From Pegoplata infirma (Eukaryota; Arthropoda; Insecta; Diptera; Anthomyiidae), in the NCBI GenBank assembly GCA_963921195.1, contig OY992536.1, positions 106,976,778 to 107,040,777 on the forward strand: 64,000 nucleotides of DNA. Direction: 5' to 3'. This document shows, one piece after another, positions 34,961 to 47,009 of the stretch (position 1 is its first letter; each line of letters starts with the position of its first letter). The position numbers and the translations under genes are program-made. The notes beneath the pieces are model-generated. The model was not told the origin of the DNA. It did no database searches and saw only the letters and a program-made list of their open reading frames with translations.

Positions 34961-36034
34961 AATTCCGAAAGAGGATTGAAAAAAAAGGAATTTCACTTGT
35001 CTTTAATTTAACGTTTAAAGCTAATCACTAATTTTTTCTTTGTTTCTTTTAAAGAATTTCTAATTTGAATTCCACACTTTTCTTAATTTTATATATAAAA
35101 ATTGCACTTCCGGTTAGATAAGTATATATATAAAGTCTGTCACCACATGTCGCCATATTGCGAATTACGAAATATGTAGAAATACAAATTCACTTAAACT
35201 TACTAAAACTTTCAAAAAATTTTAACGTTTTTAATAAAACACTTCACCTTAATCACTTTTATTTTTTAAAGAACTTTTTAATTTTTTTTTATCTTTTCGA
35301 TTTTTACAATACCGGCCGGTGTTAATGTAATATATATGCAAGTACACTACACATGCATATATATATAAATACCTATGCACTTTTGAAAAGTTATTAGAAA
35401 TTCAAAATAATCCTATTTATTTATAACGATTTTTCAAAATATTTATCAAAATCACTTACCCCGTTATTAAATTATAATATTCAGAATTATTTTTAAATGG
35501 ATGCTTGCAATTTCTTTTAAATTATTTTCGATTTTATCACAGATGCAAAAATTTCCTACCACTTACCTCGAGCACAAAAGACGGAAAGGCCGATTTTCAC
35601 AATGCCCAAGATGCACATGCGCTGGAAAAGCGCATCATACCCATAAAATATTCGCATCTTGTGTATGTTGTAGTTGACATGGTGGCCACTAAAGAGTACA
35701 AAATGCGCCATAACGAGCGAATGCACTAGTTCAATGGACATTAAAAGCTTTAGCCCTTTTCCTATTAGTGTAAGCGGGAAATTTGTAATGCGAAAAACTA
35801 TGAAATGAACAATTCTAGACAGACATTACACTACATATGCAATTGTCAATGATGAGTACAAGAGTATATCGACATTTAATATATGCATGTATGTAGGTAA
35901 TGTGTTTTGAAGGTATTTAATTGTAGTGATTAAACGAAAAAAAGCTTAAAACCTGCACTGACAACATAAAATATTTGCACAAGTTGAACGATATATATAT
36001 TTTACAGATTTCTTTAAGCACAGAATTTTTGATA
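34961..36034. other. Single-copy-looking island with a strong minus-strand splice donor
   Basis: This stretch shares no repeat with the rest of the window that I can see. On the minus strand CTCGAG|GTAAGTGG gives a consensus donor (exon edge near 35569), and GGGGTAAGTG at about 35455-35464 is a second. The overlapping frames 35505-35729 (+) and 35556-35741 (-) encode nothing I recognise. It could hold a non-coding first exon and promoter of eEF1A (also minus strand) or of another transcript. Pure inference. Confidence 0.3.
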
Positions 36035-36036
36035 TA

Positions 36037-39013
36037 CACTCAAAATAATTCTACAGTAAAAAAATTAGTAAGTGCGTTGGTAATCCAAATCTACTAATAA
36101 GTTACCAATTACCAGTATTACAGTAGTTTTTTTAGTATCTTAAAAGTGCTAAAATTAGTATTTCTTACTGTTTATGAGTAATTTTTGTTGGTAGTCGGTT
36201 GTACTAATTTTTTTACTATTTTTAGTTCATAAAAGTACTAATATACAGTAATTTATTAGGTTTTTAATTTTTTTTTTGTTAGTAATAATTCCGTAAGGGG
36301 GCGCTTGTTTACAAGCAGAGCTACCAACTGTTTTTGCTGCAAAATCGTTAAATTTGAATTCAGTGTTGCCATTATGTTACATTTTGGGTAAGTGCTGGTG
36401 CTTTTTTGGTTTTGCCGTTTTTTAAATACGCGTTTTTAAACATAAGGTATTTATGGTGTTTTTTTCTATTTTTTTTAATTTTTGTGATTTTTATATTATC
36501 AATAGATTTTGCTGAAATTTAAAAGTTAAGCCCAGACCTAATGAAATTTGGAAAATTTTATCCATGTTTGGACCTTGGCCTCATACAAACAACCCCTTTA
36601 AATTTGAATTAAGTGACTCTAACAATTAATTTAAATTGTGCCGAAGAGGAACTTACGGTGGTGGCGACTCGCCCCATTTGCTTACAGACGGCGGCGTTTG
36701 CTCTCAATCGTCGGCTTATTTAAATTTTTGGTTATGGAGTTGTATTTTTGTAATGACGCAATCAAAATATGTATTTTTGATAAAGTTAAATAAAGAAAAT
36801 TGGGGTTTATTTTCGTAAAAATTTCAATACAATTTATTGTTTTTACAAAACCAATTTACACAGAATTTTGAACAACGCTATGCGTTGTGATGGAATGTGA
36901 TTTCATCTCAGGTGTGAATTAGGTATAAGTTCATGTAGTGTGAACGTGGCCTTACTCTATACAGGATTAATGATTTTTTTGGGATAAGACTAAAAATAAT
37001 GCATGAACCTTCGTAATGCATAAAAAAAAAAAAAAAATATGGCCTATGGGAAGCGGTAGGGAACAACTAATACATATTTTTCCATTTTTTGTGGCTATGC
37101 ATTACATGGTAATGCATACTGTTACTCCCTGTAGATTTAGTCGCCGATATTCAGTTAAAAGAAGCATATTTCTCTCAAAATTGTTTTATATGTGTTTTTT
37201 CCAGTAATTAAAGATTTTAAAAAAATATCCAATCGGTCCATGTTTGGACTTTCCTACTTGTATTTGTGTAAAAACTTTTTGGTACATATTTTCTAATTTT
37301 TTTTTTACAACTACGTATTTTTTTAAATGTTTAATGACTGTTGTTTTTTTAAACAATTTTGTTTACTGTCAAAATCCAAATCCGGCGACCAAATTTGTCT
37401 ATCACGTCAGGATTTTGAGTAATTCGCGGTTAAAGTGCCGAAAAAGGGCATTTTTGACCCTTTTTATATTTTTTTTATTTTTTATATTTTTTTTATATGC
37501 CCAACAAACTGGTAAACATTTTTTTGAGAATTTACAAATAAGGACTTTTGGCCGGAAATCGATCTGTCTGGCCCTCTGTGCATTCCATTAAAGCAGTTCT
37601 GTGGCTTGATAATTGAATGTAATAAAAAAAGTTTGTTTAAAATTTAATGTTAACCATTATCTTAATATTACTTGAGTAATATGAATGTAATATTATTTTT
37701 ACTTTTGATTGTATCAGCTAATTTATTGAATTTATAATAAAAACAAATATTTTTATTTTTTTTTGCTTTTTATCCTTTTTACCTTAAAAACACATTTTCA
37801 AATTTTTTTTTAATATTCTCTCTTTTCTTGGAGCTGATTTTTGTTTGGTAAATTTTTACCCTTTTCCTACGATTTTTGCGTTTTTTTTTCATATTGATAA
37901 TGGCAACACTGTTTTTATTAGCGATCATTTGCTCCTTCACAATTCAGCAGCAAGCAGCAGACAGCAAAAATTAAGAGTAGACTATTTAATTATAATTTCA
38001 CTAAAATGCCATATTTTTTATTTCTTAATATTGCAAAAGCACACATCAAGTTCCAAATACAATAAGTACAGCTTTTATAAATTTATAATTTATAATTAAA
38101 CAGGCACTTTATATTTTTTGCCGTCTGCTGCTTGCTGCTGCAGTGTGTGCGAACACTACGTTTGCTCGCATTAACTGCAGTGCTACCAACTGTTTTTTCT
38201 GTTTGTTTAGTGCGAAAAAGAATTAGAAAAAGTAACAACGCGATACCCACTCACGGAGTGTTTATAAAAAAAATATATGTTACATTTATTTAATTAAATT
38301 GTGTTAAAGTAATTATATATAAATGTTTTTTATTTAAATGTGTTTATAATAAAATTAATATGCATTAATAATAAAACTACGTCAGTTTTTTTTTTAAATC
38401 GTTTTTTATTTCAATGATTGTGTAAGAAAAAAATTCAAGCTGAAGAAGAATATGGATACACACACGAATACAAAAAAAAATGTAGGTATAAAAAAGCGCC
38501 CTCTGTAGTAAAATGTTTGTATAGACATTTGAACATGTATTGAGAATATATTATTTCTTTCTTATATTTTTAGCAATCGTTTACGTGGTACAATGAACGC
38601 TACATTTTTTTAAACAGCTTAAGAAGACATGTAATTAAGTATATCTTATAACCGAAGTGAAATAATAAAATAAAAAACCGAAGTGAAATAAAATCATTTA
38701 TATATAATATTTTTCTGACTTTTATTTATTAAAATTGATTTAGGTAGTAATTTTAATCACTAAAATTAGTAATTTTATTTACTAAAATTAGTAGTTTTAT
38801 TTACTAAATAGGACAAAAATTTTAAATATTTATGATTTTTTTAGTAGTAAATTGCAGTAATATTTACTGTTTTGTTAGTATTTCTCATGTACTAGATATT
38901 AGTAACAAATTTTAGTAATGATTAGCAACGCCTGCACTAGATCATTTTGGACTAAAACATTAGTACTCGTAGCTAAATTTTTAGTATTAAATACCCACGT
39001 TTTTTTTTGAGTG
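36037..39013. mobile_element. TA-targeted element (CACTCAAAATAATTCTACAG ends) with inserts
   Basis: Ends CACTCAAAATAATTCTACAG and TTTTTTTTTGAGTG, flanked by TA (36035-36036, 39014-39015). Both ends align with the 259-bp MITE 32788-33046 (CTACTAATAA, CACTAGATCATTTTGGACTA). The middle 2.4 kb is later material, including DINE-B-like phrases (36530-36640, 37225-37260), a possible CAGTGTTGCCATTAT-ended element (36361-37911, duplication not clean) and a hairpin at 37950-38143. Confidence 0.75.
37950..38143. repeat. Hairpin with CAGCAAGCAGCAGAC arms
   Basis: AGCAGCAAGCAGCAGACAGC at the left returns inverted at 38120-38143 (GTCTGCTGCTTGCTGCTGC), with an AT-rich loop of about 140 bases. Confidence 0.55.
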
Positions 39014-39068
39014 TAGAAATTGGCAATCATTGGCGTATACATTCCTCTACGAAAGGGGCTAAGCCAGC

Positions 39069-39481
39069 AGACTTTTTCTATAGGAAAAATGTCTCAGAAT
39101 CTGATACTTTTTCTATAGGAAAAATGTCGCAGAATCTGTGACTTTTTCTATTGAAAAATGTCTCAGAATCTGAGACTTTTTCTATAGGAAAAATGTAGCA
39201 GAATCTGAGACCTTTTTCTATTGAAAAAATGTCTCAGAATCTGAGACTTTTTCTATAGGAAAAGTGTCTTAGAATCTGAGACCTTTTTCTATAGGAAAAA
39301 TGTCTCAGAATCTGAGACTTTTTCTATAGGAAAAGTGTCTCAGAATCTGACACTTTTTCTAGAGGAAAAGTGTCTCAGAATCCGACACTTTTTCTATAGG
39401 AAAGTGTCTCAAAAGCTGAGACTTTTTCTATAGGAAAAATGTCTCAGAATCTAAAAGCTTTTCTATAGGAAAAATGTCTCA
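39069..39481 (+). repeat. Palindromic minisatellite array, left half (about 12 units)
   Basis: Units of 34-36 bases of the form ACTTTTTCTATAGG plus AAAAATGTCTCAGAATCTGAG. Each has two dyads: CTATAG within A/T arms, and TCTCAGA/TCTGAGA around one base. Twelve units are in the same orientation with point changes. The array stops where the 12-kb hAT-bounded element begins and resumes at 51489. Confidence 0.9.
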
Positions 39482-40383
39482 TAGTGTTTATAAAAAACCG
39501 ACTTTTTGGAAAACCGGTTTCTCGGTTAACCGAAAATCAGCTTTTTCGGTAAACCGGTTTTCTCGGTTAAACCGGAATAAAAAAACCGGTTAACCGTTTT
39601 TTTTTTTCTTTAACTGAAAAAACCAAAAAATACTTGAAAATACCCGAGTAAAAATTTTTATATGGTGCAAAATATAATGATATGTAATACAATTGTGTTT
39701 ACCCGACTAAAAATAAATATACAGGTCCATATATAATTTGAAATTGAGCCATACATAATTTAATATGGCACAACACGTATTTGGATAAAATAAGATGATG
39801 AAATTGGTGGATCAAAATAGCTTAAAATTTGTTATATTAGATTTAATATGATCGTTTTTGATCCGAATATTTGATATAATTTGACAGTGTTGCCAGAAAA
39901 TATTTGGCTCTTGTCCCCAATTTGAAAAATGAAATCCCCAAAAATACCCTACAAATTATATAAAATCTCCAAAACAAAATTTAATGGATATTCAAATATA
40001 AACTCTCTTTTAATTAAAAAAATGGTGTTAATTAAACAATGTTTTTATATTCATTTTAAGGTTAAACCTTTTTATCTTCTTCTATATAAATAAAAATCAA
40101 TTGTCGTTCGTTGGTAACAGCATCAGTCGAGAACGGCTGGACCGATTTGGATAATTCTTTTTTTGAAATGTTCGACATAGCCCAACTTAGGTTTTTACGT
40201 AAAGAAAAATTGACAACGCCCACTTTTACGCCCACTTTTTTCGATTTATCTAAAATCGGAAAACGGCTGCACCGATTTGGGTAATTTTTTATTTAAATGT
40301 TCATAATAGTCCAATTTAAGTTTGTACTGAAAGGAAAATCGACCATGCCAACTTTTACGCCCATTTTTTCCATTTATCTAAAA

Positions 40384-41005
40384 CAAAGGTTCGAAAGAAT
40401 TAATTCTTTAATTCAATTTTCTAATTCGAATTAAAAAAATGGAATTTGGCATTCCCTAAAATCATTCAACTTTCAAAATCACTGAATTAATTCTTTCAAG
40501 AATTCATTCCTTAAGAATGATCATTCTTAAGGAATGAACTATTTTTTTATCCAAATCAATCTACTACAAATTGAATGGTGAAATTTTCTTATCATTCAAT
40601 TTTAAACAGTGAAGCGCAACACACATACACACACATTTATGCTTGTGTGGGAAGCAGCAGACGAGACGTCGACAAAACAACAGCCAATCGTTTGCACACG
40701 AAGATGCTTAAAATGCACACAAGCAACACATTTTTGAAAATATAAAGGGAATGAAATAAAAAAATCATCATTCAATTTGTAATAGATTTGAATGATGAAC
40801 AATTTTGATCATTCAATTGAATGATTAGCTTGCAAGGAATTAATTCTCTTGGGAATTAATTCATTTTGGTTTAAGCTTTGAGAATTAAGCCTTTGAATTA
40901 ATTCGTGTTGAATGCTAGTAAGGAATGATAATTCAAAACTTTTTAAAACAGAATTGAACTTTTTGGGAATTAATTCTCAATAGAATTAATTCGTTCGAAG
41001 CTCTG
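40384..41005. mobile_element. 622-bp hAT MITE, copy 1 (CARAGSTTCGAA ends)
   Basis: Ends CAAAGGTTCGAAAGAATTAA and TTCGTTCGAAGCTCTG with exact 8-bp duplication ATCTAAAA (40376-40383, 41006-41013). GAATTAATTC, CATTCAATTGAATGA and TTAAGAATGATCATTCTTAA palindromes fill both arms. The 66-codon minus-strand frame at 40602-40802 is identical in protein sequence to that at 53875-54075 because the two copies are near identical, not because it is a gene. Confidence 0.93.
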
Positions 41006-41331
41006 ATCTAAAATCTGAGAATGGCTGGGCCAATTTGACAATTTTTTTTTTAATGCATTTTCATAATATTCCAACTTTGGTTTTTAAAAAAAAAATTTAC
41101 CACTCCCACTTTGGCTAACTTTTGTTGAAAATGTTCGCCATAAGTCTACTAAGGTTTTTATGGGCAGTAGAATTTTCCACGCCCACTTTTTGCTATGTAT
41201 CAAAAGAACTAAGGCGGCTAGACCGATTTGGTTATAGTCCGCAAAAGATTTTTAAGGAAAGAAAAATTGTGCACACTGCTCACTTTTAACGATATATATC
41301 ATGAAATGGGTGGATAAATTTATCTAATTTT

Positions 41332-41744
41332 TGCTGTGTTTTTCAATAAGTGGATTTATTTTCGGATTAATCTTATTTAGTTTAAAATAAATAAATTAAA
41401 ATGCCAAAACAAATTTTGAATATTTTTTTTCCATAATCTACGATAAATAAGCAATTATTATCAGAAAAAATAATAAAAAATTTGGAAAATTAAAAAAGTT
41501 ATAAATAAATCAAAATAAATCCAACTAAATTTTAGGATTTAATAAATCCGTTTTGGATTAATTTTGTTCTATTTATAACTTTTTTCATTTTTCAAAATTT
41601 TTCATTATTTTTTCGGATTATAATTGCTAATTTATTGTAGATTACGGAAAAAAATATTCAAAATTTGTTTTAGTATGTTAAAATTTTTTTTATTGCAAAA
41701 TAAGATTAATCAGAAAATAAATCCACTTATTGAAAAACACAGCA
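41332..41744. mobile_element. Foldback MITE (TGCTGTGTTTTTCAATAAG ends)
   Basis: TGCTGTGTTTTTCAATAAGT and GGATTTATTTTC at the left return inverted as GAAAATAAATCC and ACTTATTGAAAAACACAGCA at the right. Pairing continues through GATTAATCTTATTT and, with mismatches, to the centre. The target duplication is not clear. Confidence 0.7.
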
Positions 41745-43095
41745 TTTGTTTTTAATGTTCGTCATAGTCCAGCAAAGGTTTTCGGAAAAAACAATTTTCC
41801 ACTTCTATATCCACTTTTAAATGGATGGACCGAGTTGGTTAAATTCAAATAAGGTTTTACGGTAAGATAAGTTGTCCACCCTCTCCTTTTTTTCCATATA
41901 TATAAAATTTACTAAATAGAAAAATAAAATATAGAATAATAAAATATAAATAAAAATCATATGTAGTTCGTTGGTAATCGCATCACTTGAGAACTGACCG
42001 ATTTTGATAATATTTTTCTTTAAGTTCGTCTTATTTTTTTAATGTTTTTCTTTGGTTTTTTTCGGAAAACAAATTAATCTCGCCCACTTTTACGCCTCCT
42101 TTTTTCGATATATCTGAAATCGGAGAACGGCTGTACTTAAGTTTTTTTTTTTAATTTTCGTCATAGTCCAATTTAGGTTAAAACGGAAATAAAATTTGTT
42201 CACGCCACTTTTATTTCGATATATCTAAAATAGTAGAAGGCAGGGCTGATTTGGCTGTTAGTAGTATTTGTTGACGTTCGTGATAGTACAACTAAGGTTT
42301 TTACGGAAAGATAAATTGTCCACTCCCACATCGAAGAAACACTTGCCTGATTTGTTAATTTTTTTCTTTAATGATAGTTATAGTCCAAGTAAGGATTTTG
42401 AAATAATTATTTGCCTCCCCACTTAAAAGCCCACATTTTTCAACATCCTTAAAATTTTCAACACTTGAGAACGCCTGGGCCGATGTGGCTAAATGTTTTA
42501 AATGTTTGTAATGTTCCATATAATTGTTTGGAAAGAAAAATTGTCCTCGGCCACTTTTTTCGATACATTTAAAATTTGTTTTTACTCTAATTCGATCTAT
42601 TAAAAAAAAATATTTCTTAATATATTCCGCTTAAACTTGGTAAAAATGACTTTAAATCCTTTTGGATTTTTACCATATGTACAATTTTAACTTACCACAC
42701 AAATTTTAACGCCCACTTTTGTCTAAATATGTCGACTACTAATGACCGGACTGATTTTTTTAAGTTGATTATAGGGTTTGTTTGAACTCAAAACAATAGC
42801 TCACGATAAGACCGAGGAATATGCGTAATTTATTTTTGTGTTTTTCGTAATGATATTAAAGAAGTTTTGAATTTGTACAGTACGCAAAGTCGAAGAAATG
42901 GTTATTGTTATTTTTAGTTCCTAAAATATAATTTGAAGATGATACTCTCCCTAATCGGGTCTTTAAAACCACGCCTACAACTTTTTCTAAGCTAAGAAAT
43001 TCATTACCCTTTTAAGCAGGGCTATATATTTGAAGCGATACGAAATATAATACTGATCTTATATTTGGGCCAGCAACGCGGACCGGGCCAGCTAG

Positions 43096-43376
43096 TGATA
43101 TTTAAATATTAAATTTTTAATAAAAAAGTTGTATTAAATCGAATCTCGAGACATGGGATTTTGATTTTTTTGTGAATCAAGCCCCCAAATCCAAGAATTT
43201 TGTTGATATTAAAAAAGTGTAAATGTGTCTTTTTATTCCTCTTTCCTACAAAATTACATAACTTTTGAAAAACAATCCGTCCTCGATAAGAACTTTTTTT
43301 TTACTTTTTTTGCAAAAATTTTTGGATATAATCAATGGATTTTAACCTTAGGTTCTCTTTATTGGAGTGTCCACTT
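43096..43376. other. Unassigned sequence inside the hAT element 39885-46239
   Basis: AT-rich; the open frame 43225-43467 runs into the next MITE and carries no motif. Confidence 0.4.
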
Positions 43377-44137
43377 CAGGGATGTTAAATGGGGTTTTCA
43401 ATTTTGTACCAACTTTCAAAAAAAATTGTACTTTTTGGACCCTCACGGTACCATTTTTTCAAATTAATAAAAATTTTACTAAAACAACACATGAGAGTGT
43501 AAATTCGGTTGTCTTAAATTGTTTATACCCCCCCCCCCCCGAAAAGGCACGCAAAGTAAAAAAAAAAAATTCAGGGGTGATTTTGAACAATTTCCTGAAA
43601 TCTATTCTCAGAAAAATTTCTGATTGTCCGATACTTTATCGATAAGAATAATTCTTAGCATTCTGGAATTTTTCGACAGGAAAAATGTATCTGACTGTCT
43701 AAACACGAAAAATTTATGTAAAATTTCACAATTCTTTTAAAGATGAAAGGTTTCAAAATTTGCAATTAATAATATATTCTGAGACTTTTTGTTTAATAAA
43801 AGTGAGTAAGAATTTTTTCCCAAGTGTCAAATTGTGATAACTTCTCTTTTTTTTTGTAAAAAAATTTTATTTGAAAACTACTTCAAACTGTTTTAAAACA
43901 AGTGGTAAAAACTAAAACAAGTCTCATATATGGTGTAAATCGCTCTAGCAGTAGTACCCTTGTGAGCATTTTTTTAAAGTATAGAAAAATGTTGGGATCT
44001 TTTACCGATATTTCGATAAGTTATAAAGAAATTGGTAATTTTAAAATTGTACCAAATGAGTCGCGGTAGTACCACGGTACTTTTGAAGGTCAAAATGTAC
44101 CAAAAAAAGTACAATTGTACCAACTTTAACATCCCTG
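43377..44137. mobile_element. hAT-type MITE (CAGGGATGTTAAA ends) with a DINE-1-like insert
   Basis: Ends CAGGGATGTTAAA and TTTAACATCCCTG with exact 8-bp duplication GTCCACTT (43369-43376, 44138-44145). GTACCAA, AATTGTAC and GGTACC words repeat at both ends (43406-43453, 44043-44126). A DINE-1-like head (ATGAGAGTGTAAATTCGGTT, TATACCCCCC) and tail phrase (CCGATATTTCGATAAGTTA) lie at about 43478-44025. Confidence 0.88.
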
Positions 44138-44151
44138 GTCCACTTTACATA

Positions 44152-45093
44152 TCGTCGCTGCGCCTAAAAATGGAGTCATGTGTTTTGAGGCAAGTGTTCA
44201 GGAGAGCAAAAAAACTGTTTATTTTCGTCCCTTCGCGATATTTTTTAAAAGTTTGTTCTACAAAAAATTCTTGTACCGATATGCTATCCACATACTGCAA
44301 AAAAATTATGAAACATTTAGCGGTTTTCCAATGGTGTAGAAATTTTCAAAAAACATACACATAACTCCTTTTTTAAGTACTTTTTGGAACAAAATTTAAA
44401 TAAATGGAAATATTTTTTACACATAACTCCTTTTGCTTATGAAACCATTCTTATTGTTAATTTCTCTTCAAGAGGGACAAAGACTAAAAATAGTTTGTTG
44501 GCGGTTTAAAGAAACATTAGTTAGACAAGGTCCTTAAAATTTTGATATTTAAAAGCTCTTTACTAAACAGCAAACAACAGATTTTTCACAAAACTGATGC
44601 TGATTTTTTGTTTTTTCTTGTAAATATTTAAGAGCTTTGACATAAATTGACATCTGCGAAATATGCTGTACTTTAGATACTAAAATTTACCGCCATCAAT
44701 GATTTAATTGCTTTTACAAGCCTTTATTTCCAGCCATTTAGGATTTAGAAAACAGGATGAAAATTTGCAAATATTTTCCAAAAAATCTTGACAAATTCAT
44801 TCAAAATACTTGGATGCTATGTGTGAACCTCATATTACTAAAATAGTGGTCCATTTTGTCACGTGCTGTTACTTTTTTATCAAAAAAAGTTATGTGTAGC
44901 TTAACACATAACTCCTTTTCATACCTTTTTTTAGTATGACTAACACATAGCTCCTTTTACTAACTTTTGAACCAATCAAGATATCAAAAAACGGTTTAGT
45001 GAGTAAACGTATGACCAATAGGGGATCAGAAAGATGTAATAAAAAAAAAATTTAAAAAACTACACATGACTCCATTTTTAGGCGCAGCGACGA
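44152..45093. mobile_element. TA-flanked element with TCGTCGCTGCGCC ends and iterated ACATAACTCC motifs
   Basis: TCGTCGCTGCGCCTAAAAAT with GGAGTCATGTGT at the left is the exact inverse of ACACATGACTCC with ATTTTTAGGCGCAGCGACGA at the right: arms of at least 32 bases, TA on both sides (44150-44151, 45094-45095). The terminal motif ACACATGACTCC recurs inside as ACACATAACTCCTTTT or close variants near 44353, 44420, 44902 and 44939. No recognized protein. Confidence 0.7.
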
Positions 45094-45285
45094 TATCTGG
45101 TTTGAACAGGAAATTTCATGCAAAATTTGGATATTTATTGCAAAAAGGACGTTGTCAACTTCCTTGACATTACCCTGATCGTATCGAGCCCGGATTTCTT
45201 GGATATGTAAGGATTTTTTATAACAAATTTGAATAAAAAATATATATTCCTTTAACATACACTTTTCCAATATTAAAAAAAATTT

Positions 45286-45311
45286 TGGTTTTGGCTTGGC
45301 TTGGCTTGGCC
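45286..45311. repeat. TTGGC microsatellite
   Basis: Four to five tandem copies of TTGGC/GGCTT. Confidence 0.6.
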
Positions 45312-45412
45312 TACAAAATATTAAAATGGCTATATGTTGAGAAGGCTATTTGATACAACTTTTCTGATGACATTTTCGTGCTAGGAGGTAATACTCCAAA
45401 AGTTTCTATTCG

Positions 45413-45732
45413 TTTGTCAAATATTTTTTTAAACGACCCACAAAAATACTAAAAGTTAATCAATACAGTTGGAGACACCAGTACCTATTTTTTAGCCTCC
45501 AATACTTTTGACCACCAAGTTTTTTGTAAACAAAGAAATATTTTTTTATTTTAATATCTCATTACTTTGCACTTAAGTAGATGTTCTAAAATAAATAAAC
45601 TAAATATTTGTTTATTGTTTTCCAAATAAATTGGTAGTCAAAAGTATTGGAGGTCAAAAAATAATGGTTTCTTTTGCTGTATTGATTGACTTTTAGTATT
45701 TTTGTGTGTCGTTAGAAAAATTATTTGACAAC
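45413..45732. mobile_element. Foldback with TCCAATACTTTTGACCACC arms
   Basis: TTGTCAAATA, AAAATACTAAAAGT and CTCCAATACTTTTGACCACC at the left return inverted as GGTAGTCAAAAGTATTGGAG, ACTTTTAGTATTTTTGTG and TTATTTGACAA. Arms about 120 bases with mismatches. Confidence 0.65.
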
Positions 45733-46247
45733 TGAATATAAACTATTCTGAGTTTGAAAAAATTAACTTTGTTTGACCCTCGTAAAAAATTTATGTACTA
45801 AAATTACTCCCGACCTAAGGGATTAAGGACAGTTTTACGGGGAAAATAACAAAAAAAAAAACTGTTGTCTACCAGCTTCTAAAGACAGCAATCTTGGTGA
45901 ATTAAGAAAAAAATATTTTTTTTGTTTATCAGAAAACGTCAAAAAATAATTAAAGCATTGTTATTCCAATTTTACTACTTTGACATTAACAAATGAATGT
46001 AGTTGTAATTTTTGACTGCATTCTGTACCAATGTCAATCTTTTTAATTGGTAATAGTCTTAACAATTTTAATAATTTTAAAAATTAAATTTTTTATTTTT
46101 GAAATAACAAAATCCCCAAATTTCAGAAAAAATCCCCAAAAATTAGCGAAATCCCCAAATCCCTCCCCTGGAAATCTTGTCCCCAAACCAAACTCGAAAT
46201 CCCCAATTTGGGGACAAATCCCCTTATCTGGCAACACTGTAATTTGA

Positions 46248-47009
46248 TATAATTGTATATAATTTTATATCATAAGATAAAATATGTAGAATTTTGCATA
46301 AAATATTTTTTTTATCTCATAATTTTCAAATTTATCCCAAGTTTTTTCGGGAAATACAAAAAAAATTGCCAAAAAAAAAAAATTGTGTCCGGGACTTAGA
46401 CATTAAAAAAAAAAAAACAAAATTTAAAAAAAAAAATCCTAAAACTTTGTTAATAAATTTTTACTTCAAAACGCAAAAAATGTACAAAAAATATTTTTTA
46501 TCCAGGACTTAGAAAATATTACAAAACTTTTTCAGTTATTGTAAAATTTTTCAAAATTTGGCTAAATTTTTTTTTTGTTTAAATCATTTTTAATGAAATT
46601 CTTAACTCCAAAACGCAAAAATTATTTGTCTGGAAATTTAAAAAAAAATTTCTCGGGACTTAGAAAACTTTTTTCCCCCGATTCGGAACCATATATATAT
46701 GTGTATCTCATCTTGTATGAGGTCAGACATAGAGTTGTATATCATATATTTATTTATCTAATATTGTATGAGGTCATTCATGGAGTCATATAAAATATTA
46801 TATGCAACATCTAATTTAATAAAGCATTATATATTGTATGTGGAGCAACACATGATTCGATATCCTTTTATATGGCACCATATTAAATTTTGGGTGTAAA
46901 ACTTAATACAAGATACATTCACATATAATTATGTAAAGTAAGTACTGTGTATAGCCGTATATAAATATATTAAATAATATATTACTATATCTAAACTTTT
47001 TTAGTCGGG
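46248..47009. other. AT-rich inner part of the CCCGAGTAAAAA-type element
   Basis: Repeats of TATATGG, CATATTA and GTATGAGGTCA, like the matching part at 39650-39880. The frames at 46294-46512 and 46575-46793 are low-complexity Lys/Phe and not genes. Confidence 0.45.

Larger units (their letters stand above)
40075..43095 (+). mobile_element. Non-autonomous Helitron-like element
   Basis: Begins TCTTCTTCTATATAAATAAA after an A, and ends GCGGACCGGGCCAGCTAG before a T. This is the 5'-A|TC...CTAG|T-3' pattern of Helitrons, with the GCGG..GGGCCAGCTAGT phrase seen at Helitron 3' ends in many insects. Between are about ten degenerate repeats of GAGAACGGCTGGACCGATTT followed by AATGTTCGTCATAGTCCAA and GGTTTTTACGGAAAGA, period roughly 130-150 bases. 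No Rep/helicase. Two later insertions at 40384-41005 and 41332-41744. Confidence 0.7.
39885..46239. mobile_element. hAT-type element (CAGTGTTGCCAGA ends, AATCCCC words), heavily nested
   Basis: Ends CAGTGTTGCCAGAAAATATT and GGGGACAAATCCCC..TTATCTGGCAACACTG, with exact 8-bp duplication TAATTTGA (39877-39884, 46240-46247). AAATCCCCAAA words repeat at 39930-39975 and 46105-46215. Between them lie the Helitron-like element, two more TIR elements and a foldback. No transposase frame. Confidence 0.88.
39643..47009. mobile_element. CCCGAGTAAAAA-type element nested in the 12-kb element
   Basis: Left TACCCGAGTAAAAATTTTTA, right TTTTTTAGTCGGGTA. Same terminus style as 61767-63250 (CCCGAGTAAAAAAAATGATA). 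The inside near both ends is rich in ATATAATTT, TATATGG and TATGACC words. Superfamily unknown; TA borders both ends. It is opened by the hAT element 39885-46239. Confidence 0.5.

Noticed and set aside
36361..37911. CAGTGTTGCCATTAT...ATAATGGCAACACTG as a complete hAT element
   Set aside because: Ends are good, but the flanking 8 bases (TTTGAATT and TTTTTATT) do not match well, so it is mentioned only within the 36037-39013 entry.
39069..39481. Regular palindromic repeats that look at first sight like a CRISPR array
   Set aside because: Units are contiguous without unique spacers, the setting is an animal nuclear genome, and no cas-like gene is present. It is a minisatellite.
40602..40802. 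Identical 66-codon frames here and at 53875-54075, which could suggest a conserved small protein
   Set aside because: Both are the interior of two near-identical copies of one 622-bp MITE; identity follows from recent transposition.
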